Below, in pieces: positions 9,991 to 19,058 of a stretch of DNA of 64,000 nucleotides. Positions within the stretch are counted from its first letter, which is position 1. Every line of letters starts with the position of its first letter. The notes below the pieces were generated by a model. It worked only from the letters and a program-made list of their open reading frames with translations. It ran no database searches and had not been told where the DNA came from. The stretch is from G965276675 sp965276675 (GTDB lineage: Bacteria; Acidobacteriota; Terriglobia; Terriglobales; Acidobacteriaceae). Made by a program: the position numbers and the translations under genes. Where the stretch lies: positions 1,178,001 through 1,242,000 of the forward strand of contig OZ255624.1 of NCBI GenBank assembly GCA_965276675.1, read 5' to 3'.

Positions 9991-12459
9991 TTACTTGTCG
10001 GGGCGGAAGCGGGGGACGGTGAAGAAGAAAGTGCTGCCTTGGCCCGGGGTGCTTTCGACCCAGACCTTACCGCCGTGCTGCTCGACAATGGCGCGGCAGA
10101 TGGCGAGGCCCAGGCCGGTGCCGCCCATGGCGCGGGAGTCCGATGCGTCCACCTGTTGGAAGCGCTCGAAGATGATCTCCAGCTTCTCCGGCGGGATGCC
10201 ACGGCCGTGATCCTCGACCTCGAAGGTGACCTCGTCGTCGCCGCTGATGCGGGCAGCCATGCGGATCTCGCCGCCTTCGGGCGAGAACTTGACCGCGTTG
10301 CCAATGAGGTTGGTCAGGGTCTGCAGCATGCGGTCGATGTCCACCCATACGTCAACACCATCGGCTTCGGAATTGGCATCGATGCGGAAACTGATGCTGT
10401 TGCGCGAGGCGCTGGAGCGCTGCAGATCCGCCGCGCGCCGCAGCAGGTCGAGCGCATTGGCGCGGTCAGGGTGGAGGGGGATGCGCTCCGAGCCGATCCG
10501 CTCGAAGTCGAGGATGTCGTTGACCAGACGGACTAGCCGGTCGCAGTTGCCGACGGCCACGTCGAGCATCTGCGTCTTCTTTTCCGGGCGAATGTCTAAA
10601 ACCCCACCGGCGATGAGCCCCAGTGCGGCGCGCAAGGAAGTGAGCGGGGTGCGTAGTTCGTGCGAGACGGTGGAGATGAACTCGTCCTTCATGCGGTCTA
10701 GCCGCCGCCGTTCGGTGACGTCTTCAAAAGCGACGACGATGCCGGTGACCTTTCCCTCGTGCACCAGCTGGCGGGCTACATACTCCACGGGGAAGCAGGA
10801 GCCATCCTGCCGCCAGAAGACCTCATTGTTGATGCGGACTGGAGTATCGGTCTGCAGACAGCGGTAGATGGGACAGTCGCGCTCGGGATAGGGGCTGCCA
10901 TCGAGATGGGTGTGATGCACCAGCGCATGCATGTTTTTCCCGAGCATCTCTTCCACGGTGAAGCCGAACATGTTGGCGCCAATCTGGTTGCAGAAGGTGA
11001 GGCGTCCGTCGAGATCGAGCCCCCAGATGCCATCGCCGACCGATTCGAGAATGGACTCGCGTTGCCGGGTAAGCGCATGGAGCTTCTCCTCGGCATTAGT
11101 CTGTTCCGTGATGTCGATGCCATGGCTGAGCACGACCGGCTCGGTGCCGGGCAGCTGGATGAGCTTGTTGCGGTAGGCGACAACGGCGAGCCGGCCGTTG
11201 CGGCGCTTGAGAAAGAAGAGCCCCTGGTGCTCGTGATGCTCATTGAGCGCGCCCACGTATTCCTCGTAGTCGCCTTTGTGCTCGTCGTCGATGTAGTTGG
11301 CCAGCGGAGTGCCCACGATCTCTTCGGGTGTGTAGCCGAGGATGGCGGCGGTATGTGCGTTGATGGATTGCACAATGCCGTCGAGGTCGTGCGTGCAAAT
11401 GATGCCCAGTGAGCCTTCCACGAGCTGCCGGTAGCGCATCTCGCTGTCGCGCAGCTTCTCTTCGGCGTCGCGCTGCTCCGTGACGTCGACGCCAGTGGTG
11501 ATGACAAAGGTGACGTCGCCCTGTGGATCGGTAAGGGAGGTGGCGGACCAGGAGATGCGGCGCAGACCGTCGTCCCGTGTGCGCCAGTTCATCTCGTAGG
11601 TGTCTTCTAGTTTGCCGGCGCGCGCTTCCTCGAACATGCGAACGGCGTGATCGCGCTCGTCGGCAGGAAAGAGTTCGTCCGGGAAGGAACGGCCAACAAG
11701 CTCGGCGAAGCTGAAGCCGGTGATGGTCTCGCAGGCGCGATTGAAGCGGACGATGCGGCCGGCGGTGTCCAGCACTAACACCAGGGCGCTGATGGTGTCG
11801 AGCACCGCGGTGACGAAGTTGCGCTCGCTGGTAAGGGCGCGCTCGATGCGCTGGCGCGAACGGACGACGCGCTCCTGCTGGTTGGTTTTACTGTAGAGCT
11901 CGAGGCGGGTGACGATCTGCCGGGCGAGCACCTCCAGGGTGCGCGCGTGGTCCCGCGTGAACATGCCGGGCTCCGGCGAGCAGACCGCGAGAGTGCCCAG
12001 GACGGAGCCAGACGGGGCGAGAATGGGGGCCGCAGCATAGGAACGGCAGCGGGTGGCGGCGGCCAGCGGCACGCCAGAGGGGGCAAAGCGATAGTCCTGC
12101 GCGGCATCGTCGATCACCATGGCGTGCAGTTCTAGCATGGTGTACTGGCAGGCGGAGGTGGCCCGAGGCTGCTGCCGGCTAAGGAAGCCAATGCGGGATT
12201 TGAACCAGACACGGCTGCCGTCGATAAAGGAGATGTAGGCGTACGGAGCGCGACAGAAGGCGGCAGCCAGCCGGGTGATCTCGTCCAGCGCCGGGTCGGG
12301 CAGCGTGTCAAGTATCTCGTATTGTCCGAGACACTTGAGCCGTTCGGCTTCATCTCTTTGCATCGTCATCGAGCTGGCTAGTGGCATGGGCAAGGGAAGA
12401 ATCGCCTGCTCGTATTCTGACAGCGGCCTTCCGGTTCTCGACTGCAACCTTCGCGTCAT
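9991..12459 (-). CDS. GAF-PAS-PAS-PAS sensor histidine kinase
   Basis: A soluble 822-aa kinase without membrane spans. A GAF domain (about 40-200; LGQYEILDTLPDPALDEITRL, then SRVWFKSRIG and VLGTLAVC) is followed by three PAS/PAC units (about 215-335, 340-460, 465-585; SFAELVGRSFPDELF, YTPEEIVGTPLANYI, FTVEEMLGKNMHALVHHTHL). HisKA carries the phosphoacceptor His in STVSHELRTPLTSL near residue 600; the ATPase domain has N box NLIGNAVKFSPEGG, G1 VEDHGRGIPP and G2 GGTGLGLAI. It should sense cytoplasmic small molecules or redox state. No response regulator is adjacent. GGAG lies only 3 nt before ATG 12459, so a start at the downstream ATG is possible. Confidence 0.9.
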   Translation of the reverse strand: MTRRLQSRTGRPLSEYEQAILPLPMPLASSMTMQRDEAERLKCLGQYEILDTLPDPALDEITRLAAAFCRAPYAYISFIDGSRVWFKSRIGFLSRQQPRATSACQYTMLELHAMVIDDAAQDYRFAPSGVPLAAATRCRSYAAAPILAPSGSVLGTLAVCSPEPGMFTRDHARTLEVLARQIVTRLELYSKTNQQERVVRSRQRIERALTSERNFVTAVLDTISALVLVLDTAGRIVRFNRACETITGFSFAELVGRSFPDELFPADERDHAVRMFEEARAGKLEDTYEMNWRTRDDGLRRISWSATSLTDPQGDVTFVITTGVDVTEQRDAEEKLRDSEMRYRQLVEGSLGIICTHDLDGIVQSINAHTAAILGYTPEEIVGTPLANYIDDEHKGDYEEYVGALNEHHEHQGLFFLKRRNGRLAVVAYRNKLIQLPGTEPVVLSHGIDITEQTNAEEKLHALTRQRESILESVGDGIWGLDLDGRLTFCNQIGANMFGFTVEEMLGKNMHALVHHTHLDGSPYPERDCPIYRCLQTDTPVRINNEVFWRQDGSCFPVEYVARQLVHEGKVTGIVVAFEDVTERRRLDRMKDEFISTVSHELRTPLTSLRAALGLIAGGVLDIRPEKKTQMLDVAVGNCDRLVRLVNDILDFERIGSERIPLHPDRANALDLLRRAADLQRSSASRNSISFRIDANSEADGVDVWVDIDRMLQTLTNLIGNAVKFSPEGGEIRMAARISGDDEVTFEVEDHGRGIPPEKLEIIFERFQQVDASDSRAMGGTGLGLAICRAIVEQHGGKVWVESTPGQGSTFFFTVPRFRPDK

Positions 12460-12525
12460 GAGCTCCGGAATTGCTGTGGCTCGCGTTTACTTGAAAGATG
12501 CTCCCGGCAGCTTCTTAAGCTTGGG

Positions 12526-13065
12526 TTAGGGGAGTTTGCAGCACTCTGTGGATGGTTCGTCGTTGGAGGCATCCAGGCTCACCTTCCAGGCGCCGTCGGG
12601 TTGTTTTTTCCAGATCGTGAGATAGCGGCCGGTGGTGATGACGGGGTTGCCCGAGGCGTCTTTGCCGCGGCCTTCGTAGTGGCCCCAGGTGTAGCCCATG
12701 TCGCCGGCGCTGCTCAGGGAGCCGCCCTGCGGAGTCCAGGTGAGCTGGTACTGCTCCGGTTTCCAGGTAGCTCCCTGGGCGATGGCCACGCGGCCGATCA
12801 CGGGAGCCTTGCCGTTGGAGAGGGTCACGCCGTCGTCCGCGAAGAAGGAGGTAAAGGCCGGTCCGCCTCCGGCTTTGACCGCGGCGGCAAACTTCGCCTC
12901 CAGGCTGAAGAGAAATTGCGTGCTGGGCGTGGCGGTGGGGTCGGTCAGCGGATTGAGCTTGGGGGCGTTGCCCTGGGACCAGGGATCGAGCTGCGCGTAA
13001 GCGAGCACGGGGCAGCACATGCCAGCAAGCACGAGAAGGCGCGAGAAGCGGGCGATTAGGAACAT
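12526..13065 (-). CDS. Secreted DUF4440 / NTF2-like protein
   Basis: A 179-aa protein with an N-terminal signal peptide (about residues 1-24, ending AYAQ). The rest has the NTF2/SnoaL pattern: FLFSLEAKFAAAVKAGGG, FTSFFADDGVTLSNGKAPVIG, a central GDMGYTWGHYEGRG and a terminal WKKQPDGAWKVSLDASND, which is how DUF4440 proteins normally end. Family members form small cone-shaped barrels that bind ligands or act as enzymes, but no catalytic role can be assigned. Two adjacent cysteines near the C-terminus (ECCKLP) could form a disulphide or dimer after export. Confidence 0.75.
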   Translation of the reverse strand: MFLIARFSRLLVLAGMCCPVLAYAQLDPWSQGNAPKLNPLTDPTATPSTQFLFSLEAKFAAAVKAGGGPAFTSFFADDGVTLSNGKAPVIGRVAIAQGATWKPEQYQLTWTPQGGSLSSAGDMGYTWGHYEGRGKDASGNPVITTGRYLTIWKKQPDGAWKVSLDASNDEPSTECCKLP

Positions 13066-13269
13066 AGGCGTGGGGGATCCTTGGGTGCCATCGTAGCAGC
13101 AGGGAAGCGGGGAAGTAGCAAGGACGGAAGTGGGCGAAGCTGGTCTGTATAATCGGACGGGTTAATTGGATACGGAATTACGGCGATTCGCCCCCCCGAG
13201 GCCAGCGGGTCTCCTTTGTTCCGGCGGATGTTCCGCTGGCGGGAACTGTGCCATGGCAATGGTCACTTC

Positions 13270-15155
13270 ATGAGCGAAATTCTCGACACCATTCACTCCC
13301 CGGCAGATATTAAACAGCTCACAGTGGCGCAGCTCGAAACGTTAGCGCAGGAGATTCGCGAGCGGCTGATCCTAGCGCTATCGAAAACCGGTGGACATCT
13401 GGGGCCGAACCTGGGTGTGGTAGAGCTGACGCTGGCCATGCACTACGTCTTCGACACGCCGGCAGATAAATTCGTCTATGACGTCAGCCACCAGACCTAC
13501 ATTCATAAGCTGCTCACGGGACGCCGGGGTGAGTTCGATACGATCCGGCAGCCAGGTGGCCTGAACGGATTTATGCTGCGCACCGAGTCGGAACACGATG
13601 CCTATGGGGCCGGCCACGCGGGCACGGCGCTCTCGGCCGCTCTGGGGATGGCGGTGGCGCGGGACCTCGCGGGGACTGGAGAGAACGTGATCGCGGTTGC
13701 CGGCGATGCGGCGTTTACCAACGGCATCTCGTTTGAGGCGCTGAATAACATCGCCGGCCAGACCAAGCGGCTTATCGTGGTGCTGAACGACAACGAGTGG
13801 TCGATCGATCGCAATGTGGGCGCGATTGCGAACTACCTGCATAAGGTGGTCACCAATGAGCATTACACGCACCTGCATGACCGGGCGGCGCGGCTGCTGG
13901 AAAGGTTTGGCGGCAAGGCAGCCAAACAGCTGGCACGCAAGGCGGAAGGGGCGGCGAAGAGCATTCTGCTGCCGTCGATGTTGTTTGAGGAGTTCGGGCT
14001 GAGCTACTACGGGCCGCTCGACGGACATAACGTGGGCCTGCTGATCGAAAGCTTCAAGTTTCTCAAGAAGCAGGAGACGCCGGTGCTGCTGCATGTCCTG
14101 ACTCAAAAGGGGCGCGGCTTCCAGCCGGCTCTCGACAAGCAGAAGAAGTTCCACGGACTGGGGCCGTACCATCCCGAGACGGGCGAGACCAAGCCGACAG
14201 GGCAGCGGACGTATTCCGAAGTCTTTGCCGAGACGCTGGTGAAGCTGGCCGACGAAAACGAGAAAGTCGTGGCGATTACCGCAGCCATGCCGAACGGAAC
14301 GGCGCTCGATCTCTATCGCCCGCACCATCCGAAACGGTACTTCGATGTGGGCATCGCGGAAGAGCATGCGGTGATCTTTGCGGCGGGCATGGCGACGCAG
14401 GGATTTAAGCCGTTTTGCGCGATCTACTCGACTTTCCTGCAGCGTGCCTTCGACCCGATCGTGCACGATGTCTGCCTGCAGAACCTGCCCGTGGTTTTCT
14501 GCATGGATCGCGGCGGTCTCTCCGGGGACGACGGTCCGACACACCACGGACTCTTTGACATCAGCTATCTGCGCGGCGTGCCGAATATCGTGCACATGGT
14601 GCCTAAAGATGAGGACGAACTTGCCGATATGCTCTACACGGCGATGCTGCATCCGGGGCCGAGCGCGGTGCGCTACCCGCGGGGCGTTGGGCCGGGTGCT
14701 GCGGTCAAGGAGCGGCCGGTGGCGCTGCCGATCGGCGAGGCCGAGGTAATCAGTGACGGTGAGGAGATCGCGATCTTCGGGCTGGGCGCGCTGCTGCCCA
14801 TGGCCGGAGAGCTGGCGGCCGTGCTGCGCAAACGGGGATACTCGGTCGCGATCATCAATCCGCGTTTCGTTAAGCCGCTCGACCGCGAGGTGTTGGCGCG
14901 TTTGGAAAGCGCGTCGGCACCGTCGTGACCTTTGAGGATCACGTGCTCGCCGGAGGGTTTGGGTCGGCGGTGCTTGAGGCGATGAGCGAGATGGAGATCG
15001 ACGTGCCCGTTGTGCGTATCGGCTGGCCGGACAAATTCATCGAGCATGGCAAAGAGGCTGCTCTGCGCGCCAAGTACGGCATCAGCGTGGAGGCAGCTCT
15101 GGAAAAACTGGAGCCGGTGCTGAAGAATTTGCCTCGTAAGCGGGTGGCGGTGTAG
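13270..15155 (+). CDS. dxs: 1-deoxy-D-xylulose-5-phosphate synthase, interrupted by a -1 frameshift
   Basis: Dxs condenses pyruvate and glyceraldehyde-3-phosphate with thiamine diphosphate, the first step of the MEP isoprenoid pathway. The first frame (ATG 13270; open from 13216) shows KTGGHLGPNLGVVELTLAMH, VYDVSHQTYIHKLLTGR, AVAGDAAFTNGISFEALNN, the catalytic-Glu stretch DVGIAEEHAVIFAAG and FCMDRGGLSGDDGPTHHG, but stops at TGA 14926-14928. The missing C-terminus (VVTFEDHVLAGGFGSAVLE to PRKRVAV) continues in the frame one base back and ends at TAG 15155. Adding one base near 14904-14906 would give LGKRVGTVVTFEDHVL, normal for the family, so one base appears lost. No slippery heptamer is present. 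Either assembly error or recent inactivation; otherwise about 628 aa. Confidence 0.85.
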
Positions 15156-15159
15156 TTCC

Positions 15160-15339
15160 ATGGGTGACGCATCCGGAGACTTTGACGTGAGCGAGGCAGT
15201 GCAGCCGATCGGGTTGTCGCAGGCAGCGGTAACACAGATGCGCTATCACCAATGGACGTCCGAGCGGCTGCTCAGCGCGTCAATTCGTTCAACCTTCTCG
15301 CGAGAAACCGCCGTGCAGGTTCTGGCCGCGCGAGACTGA
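15160..15339 (+). pseudogene. N-terminal fragment of a DinB-like gene
   Basis: This 59-codon ORF starts 5 bp after the dxs stop. Residues 19-40 (LSQAAVTQMRYHQWTSERLL) match the first helix of DinB-family four-helix-bundle proteins, whose metal-binding helices should follow. After codon 40 (about 15279) the sequence ceases to look like DinB and runs antisense into the 3' end of the sigma-factor gene (15272). The simplest reading is a dinB-like gene truncated by insertion or recombination bringing in the sigma-factor operon. The homology segment is short, so this is tentative. Confidence 0.4.
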
Positions 15340-16588
15340 GAGCCTTTTCATAAGACGCGCGAGCCTCCGCTGTTTTCCCTAGCCGCCGGCATAAATCCGC
15401 CCGCGATGAGTGCGCGAGAAAGTAGTCTTCCAGATCGCCGCGCGCCAGTATCGCGTCGATAAGCGTGAGACCTGCCAGCCGGGAGTCGCGCATTGCGACC
15501 GCGACGGCACGGTTCAGTTCCACCACCGGTGATGGGCTCCCACGCAACAGCGCGTCGTAGAGTCCCACGATCTGTCTCCAGTCCGTCGCCGCTGCTGTAG
15601 GCGCCTCGGCATGGACGGCCGCAATCGCCGCCTGCAGCGTGTAGGGGCCGAACCGGCGCGATGCGAGCGCACGCTCCACCAGCGCAAAGCCCTCATCGAT
15701 GAGAGCGCGGTCCCAGAGCGAGCGGTCCTGATCGCCCAGCAGGACCAACTCGCCCTCGCGCGAGGTACGTACGCTGCGGCGCGATTCGTGCAATAACATC
15801 ACTGCGAGAAGGCCCTGCACTTCGGGCTGAGGCAATAATTCCAGCAGCAGCCGACTTAGACGGATGGCTTCGCCAGAGAGATCGGGCCGCGTAAGCGACT
15901 CACCGAAGGATGCCGAGTACCCTTCCGTGAACACCAGATAGACCACCTGGAGCACGGTGTCCAGCCGTTCCGGAAGATCGGTACCTGACGGCACTTCATA
16001 GGGAATGCGCGCGTCGCGGATCTTCTCTTTAGCGCGCACGATGCGCTTGGCAATCGTGGTGGCGGCGGTGAGGAAGGCGCGCGCGATCTCCTCGGTGGTG
16101 AGGCCGCACACTTCGCGGAGTGTCAGTGCGATCTGGGCATCCGGGGGCAGGGCGGGGTGGCAACAGATGAAGATCAGCCGTAGCCGATCGTCTTCGATGC
16201 TTTGGTCATCCCACTTCGCGGGGTCGATAGTCTCCCCGTCAGGGTGCTGCGCAAGCTCAGCCAGCGTTGCATCGAACCGGGCGCGCCGGCGCATGCCGTC
16301 GATGGCTTTGAATCGTCCTGCCGAGACTAGCCAGGCGCGGGGGTTGGCAGGTACTCCGTTCTGTGGCCATTGTTCCACCGCCGCAGCGAAGGCATCGTGC
16401 ATGGCTTCTTCGGCCCGATCGAAGTTGCCCAACAGACGGACGAGCGTGGCGAGGACGCGGCGCGAGTCAGAACGGTAGACCGCATCCACAATCTCGCACA
16501 CTCGCTCGGCTCCATTTTCGCCTTTCCGCGGGATGCCATCGGCGGCTCCTGATCGAACTCCATCCGATTTCAGTTTAGGTGCTGTCAA
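15272..16588 (-). CDS. ECF42-type RNA polymerase sigma factor with C-terminal extension
   Basis: A 438-aa protein from TTG 16588, which overlaps the preceding gene by 14 bp; a GTG nearer the sigma-2 region with GGAG upstream could be the true start. Sigma region 2 (LLGNFDRAEEAMHDAFAAAV, then NPRAWLVSAGRFKAIDGMRR) and region 4 (LTLREVCGLTTEEIARAFL) are followed by a long helical extension (DUF6596 and TPR-like) carrying LGDQDRSLWDRALI, the signature of ECF42 sigma factors. These are typically linked to DGPF/YCII-domain genes rather than an anti-sigma factor, and a DGPF gene (18690-19058) is present upstream on the same strand. It probably directs its own operon under an unknown stress. Confidence 0.88.
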   Translation of the reverse strand: MTAPKLKSDGVRSGAADGIPRKGENGAERVCEIVDAVYRSDSRRVLATLVRLLGNFDRAEEAMHDAFAAAVEQWPQNGVPANPRAWLVSAGRFKAIDGMRRRARFDATLAELAQHPDGETIDPAKWDDQSIEDDRLRLIFICCHPALPPDAQIALTLREVCGLTTEEIARAFLTAATTIAKRIVRAKEKIRDARIPYEVPSGTDLPERLDTVLQVVYLVFTEGYSASFGESLTRPDLSGEAIRLSRLLLELLPQPEVQGLLAVMLLHESRRSVRTSREGELVLLGDQDRSLWDRALIDEGFALVERALASRRFGPYTLQAAIAAVHAEAPTAAATDWRQIVGLYDALLRGSPSPVVELNRAVAVAMRDSRLAGLTLIDAILARGDLEDYFLAHSSRADLCRRLGKTAEARASYEKALSLARPEPARRFLARRLNELTR

Positions 16589-17615
16589 CGCCGGACTCCG
16601 TTAGAGACAGGGTCGCCGCGCCGCAATCAATCTCCGCGACTACTCCATAGGGCAAAGTGAACACTGGATCGGTGTGACCGAAATCCATATTAGTCATGAC
16701 CGGCAGATCGGCTAGTCCATTTTCGCTCAAAGCGTGAACCAAAGCCGCGTCGTAGTCTCTTTGCTGCTCGGGAGTAGTTCCGCCTGGTCGGCCGAGGACG
16801 ATACCGCTTAGCACCTGCAATATGCCTTGCGCAGCAAAATTGCGCAGCCACGATGTAACCTGCACCGGTGTAGCCGCGTATGTTTCATAGAACATGATTG
16901 CGCCACGCCATGCCTCGAGAGGCGGCCACCATGCCGTACCCTTAAGTTGCTCCAGCACCTCGGCGCAACCGCCCATCAATGGCCCACGCGCCGTATCTTG
17001 CCCTTGGAGCATGCGCAGGCCGGTAGATGAATGTAGTAAATCGCTCGTCTTCTCTGTTTTAGGAGCAAGAAAATCAAAAAGCTGCCCCGTCCAGCTACCG
17101 CGATTTGGAACTATGCGGCCTACAGGAACAGATTCAAAAAGTGTTCGCTTTAGCGACTTGAGGGCGTAATCAAAAGGTTCGACTCGCGCAGCGAGGTTCG
17201 GCATCAAGTTGGGCCCGTAGAAAGATGTAATGCCCGCCGTCATGCAAGCGAAGTGAATCGATGTTGCGTCAGAGAAGCCTAGAAAAATCTTGGGGTTCTG
17301 AGCGATGACGCGCAAATCGAGGTGCGGCATGAGTCGGATAGAATCATCTCCGCCGATTGAAGCAATGATAGCTCGGACGGATGGATCTTTAAATGCGGCA
17401 TGTAGATCCTCGGCCCGCGCTTCGGGATGGCAAGAGAGCCAATCCGCATCGGCCAACGCGTTCGGCATCTCAACGACTTCAAGGCCCAGATGCTCTTCAA
17501 GAGTTTGACGGCCAAGCGCGTAGCAAGCGGCTAGTGCCGCAGGTCCTCCTCAAGAGGGACTCACGATTGCGATGCGGTCCCCCGGATTTAGACGGCTGGG
17601 CTTAGCGAGATACAT
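16575..17615 (-). pseudogene. LD-carboxypeptidase (S66 family) interrupted by an in-frame TGA
   Basis: The gene starts at ATG 17615 behind AAGGAG with a normal N-terminus (MYLAKPSRLNPGDRIAIVSPS), then reads TGA at 17552-17550 where family members have Trp (SPSWGG). The frame continues without further defects to TAA 16575. Catalytic elements remain: the nucleophile Ser in GFSDATSIHF, a Glu in GGCAEVLEQLKGT and His in DFGHTDPVF. S66 enzymes release the terminal D-Ala from muropeptide tetrapeptides, or act as MccF-like hydrolases of microcin C-type inhibitors. With one nonsense codon and an intact remainder the mutation looks recent, or is a sequencing error. Restart at ATG 17468 would remove about 49 residues. 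Confidence 0.8.
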
Positions 17616-17718
17616 ACGTTATTTCTCCTTGCGATCCCAACAACGAATCGGATTCACCTCTGCCTCGCCATGCGGTCCTAAATGTTTACATCGTGCCGGC
17701 GCCAAACACTCTCACGCA

Positions 17719-18525
17719 TCAAATGTGCTCATCCCCGCACTTGCACGAACTCTCCGGGGGCTGGACAGCCACAAAGCGCCCTCCAGCATCGACAGCGCCC
17801 GCTACGTCGTACCGGTCATGGTGTCGCACCCAGTCGGCCAGGTTATAGCGAGGGCCCGTTTCATTGCGGCCCTTCGGCGTGAGGTCGAGATACATGTACG
17901 TAGTGTCCACCATCTCGTCTCCCCGCCCGTACGTGGAATAAGTGTGAAAGACTTGGCCAGTCGCGTCCTTGAAGAACACGCTGAGGCCGGACAGTTCCTC
18001 GCTCATGAATCCGCGAGATTCGTAGTTGTAATCGACCTTTCCAGTTGCGGCTTCCTCCTTTGTGAACGACACGTGATAGTCGTAGTTGAAGTCGCAGCCG
18101 TATGACGAGAGCCAGCGGAAGCGCCAGCCCATGCGCTTTCTGAAGGCTTCGATCTCTGCGAACGGCGCTCGCGAGATCGTCACGAACGACACGTCGTGAT
18201 GCTCCAGGTGTACCAGAGCGCCATCGACGTGGTCGGCGCGGAAGGAGCAGCCAACACAGCCTTCTTTCCACCCGGGACCGAGCATGAAATGGGACACGAT
18301 GAGCTGACTCCGGTCCTCAAAGAGATCGGCAAGAATCTGCTGTCCATTTGGGCCGTCGAAGATGTAGCTCTTTTCGACCTTGGCCCAAGGCAACTCGCGG
18401 CGCTGTCGATCAATCTCGTCGCGTTGACGGGTCAGCTGTTTTTCCTTGATCAATAATTCCTTGCGGGCTGATAACCATTCAGCTCGCGAGACGACGTTCG
18501 GGCGCTCGATCAGGTTCGTGATCAT
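17719..18525 (-). CDS. DUF899 thioredoxin-fold protein
   Basis: ATG 18525 has AAGGAGAG 8 nt upstream; 268 aa. The sequence follows the DUF899 family: a charged N-terminal helix (RAEWLSARKELLIKEKQL), ELPWAKVEKSYIFDGPNG, SHFMLGPGWKEGCVGCSF with a CxxC pair, ADHVDGALVHLEHHDVSFV, GWRFRWLSSYGCDFNYDYHV and a C-terminal NLADWVRHHDRY. The fold is thioredoxin/AhpC-like; the C-V-G-C pair could be redox active, but biochemical function is not established. It overlaps the upstream 64-aa gene by 47 bp and belongs to the ECF42 operon, which fits an oxidative or chemical-stress regulon. The last residues (SSCKCGDEHI) add another CxC. Confidence 0.85.
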   Translation of the reverse strand: MITNLIERPNVVSRAEWLSARKELLIKEKQLTRQRDEIDRQRRELPWAKVEKSYIFDGPNGQQILADLFEDRSQLIVSHFMLGPGWKEGCVGCSFRADHVDGALVHLEHHDVSFVTISRAPFAEIEAFRKRMGWRFRWLSSYGCDFNYDYHVSFTKEEAATGKVDYNYESRGFMSEELSGLSVFFKDATGQVFHTYSTYGRGDEMVDTTYMYLDLTPKGRNETGPRYNLADWVRHHDRYDVAGAVDAGGRFVAVQPPESSCKCGDEHI

Positions 18526-18673
18526 AACGAATGCTCTCCTTGGATTCGGGTTGTTGCGTTTTTCCTACCCTCGCGATGCGAGCGAAGCTTCGCGCCACGA
18601 ACGTGCTTGCCGCTCCAGTCGAGGCTGCGCCAGCGACCGCAAGGGCCATGGATGAGATACATACGGGACACAT
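18479..18673 (-). CDS. 64-aa membrane protein with N-terminal CPVC motif
   Basis: ATG 18673 follows GGAGGAG with ideal spacing, so this is very probably translated. It begins MCPVCISSMALAVAGAASTG, a short hydrophobic span with a CxxC at its very start, followed by an Arg-rich tail. Similar tiny 'MCP.CI...AGA.STGG' proteins are encoded beside DUF899 or MerT/thioredoxin-like genes in other bacteria (recollection, not checked). It overlaps the DUF899 start by 47 bp, implying translational coupling. Its exposed cysteine pair next to a redox-fold partner suggests a membrane thiol or metal role; this is inference. Confidence 0.6.
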   Translation of the reverse strand: MCPVCISSMALAVAGAASTGAASTFVARSFARIARVGKTQQPESKESIRYDHEPDRAPERRLAS

Positions 18674-18689
18674 CGATCTCCTCCCCTTT

Positions 18690-19058
18690 TTATTGATCTG
18701 GTCTACTGCTGGTTAATGTCTTGACGGGTCGCACTTCAATGCCCCCGAGGCGGACTGACGGAATCTTTGAGGCCAGCTGGATGGCCTCATTCAGATCCTT
18801 AGCCTCAATTAAAATGAAGCCCCCGATCTGTTCGTTGGTCTCGGCGAAAGGCCCATCGGTGACTGACACTTTGCCGCTTCTAAGCCGCACTGTTGTTGCC
18901 GCGTGAACGGATTCCAGCGCCTGAGCCGCTACAAAGTGACCGCGCTCGCGGAGAGTGTGATCATAGGCCAGACTTTCGTCATCCAGGGCTTGCGATTCGC
19001 TCTCGGACAGCGCGTTCAGCTTCTTCTCGTCATAGAAAACCATGCACAGGTATTTCAT
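18690..19058 (-). CDS. YCII-related DGPF-domain protein
   Basis: A 122-aa cytoplasmic protein with an AGGAG ribosome site 8 nt before ATG 19058. It opens with MKYLCMVFYDEKKL and carries the diagnostic SVTDGPFAETNEQIGGF block, then IEAKDLNEAIQLASKIPS, as in the DGPF (YCII) family. These dimeric alpha+beta proteins are the usual genetic partners of ECF42 sigma factors, one of which closes this operon (15272-16588). Their biochemical role is unknown; a modulator of the sigma factor or an enzyme of small reactive molecules has been proposed. It appears to be the first gene of the operon. Confidence 0.85.
   Translation of the reverse strand: MKYLCMVFYDEKKLNALSESESQALDDESLAYDHTLRERGHFVAAQALESVHAATTVRLRSGKVSVTDGPFAETNEQIGGFILIEAKDLNEAIQLASKIPSVRLGGIEVRPVKTLTSSRPDQ

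Noticed and set aside
13378..14652. Long minus-strand ORF (424 aa) opposite dxs
   Set aside because: High-GC antisense shadow of a clearly recognised gene; no family signature.
14895..14930. Programmed -1 frameshifting in dxs
   Set aside because: No X-XXY-YYZ slippery heptamer or clear downstream stimulator; loss of one base explains it better.
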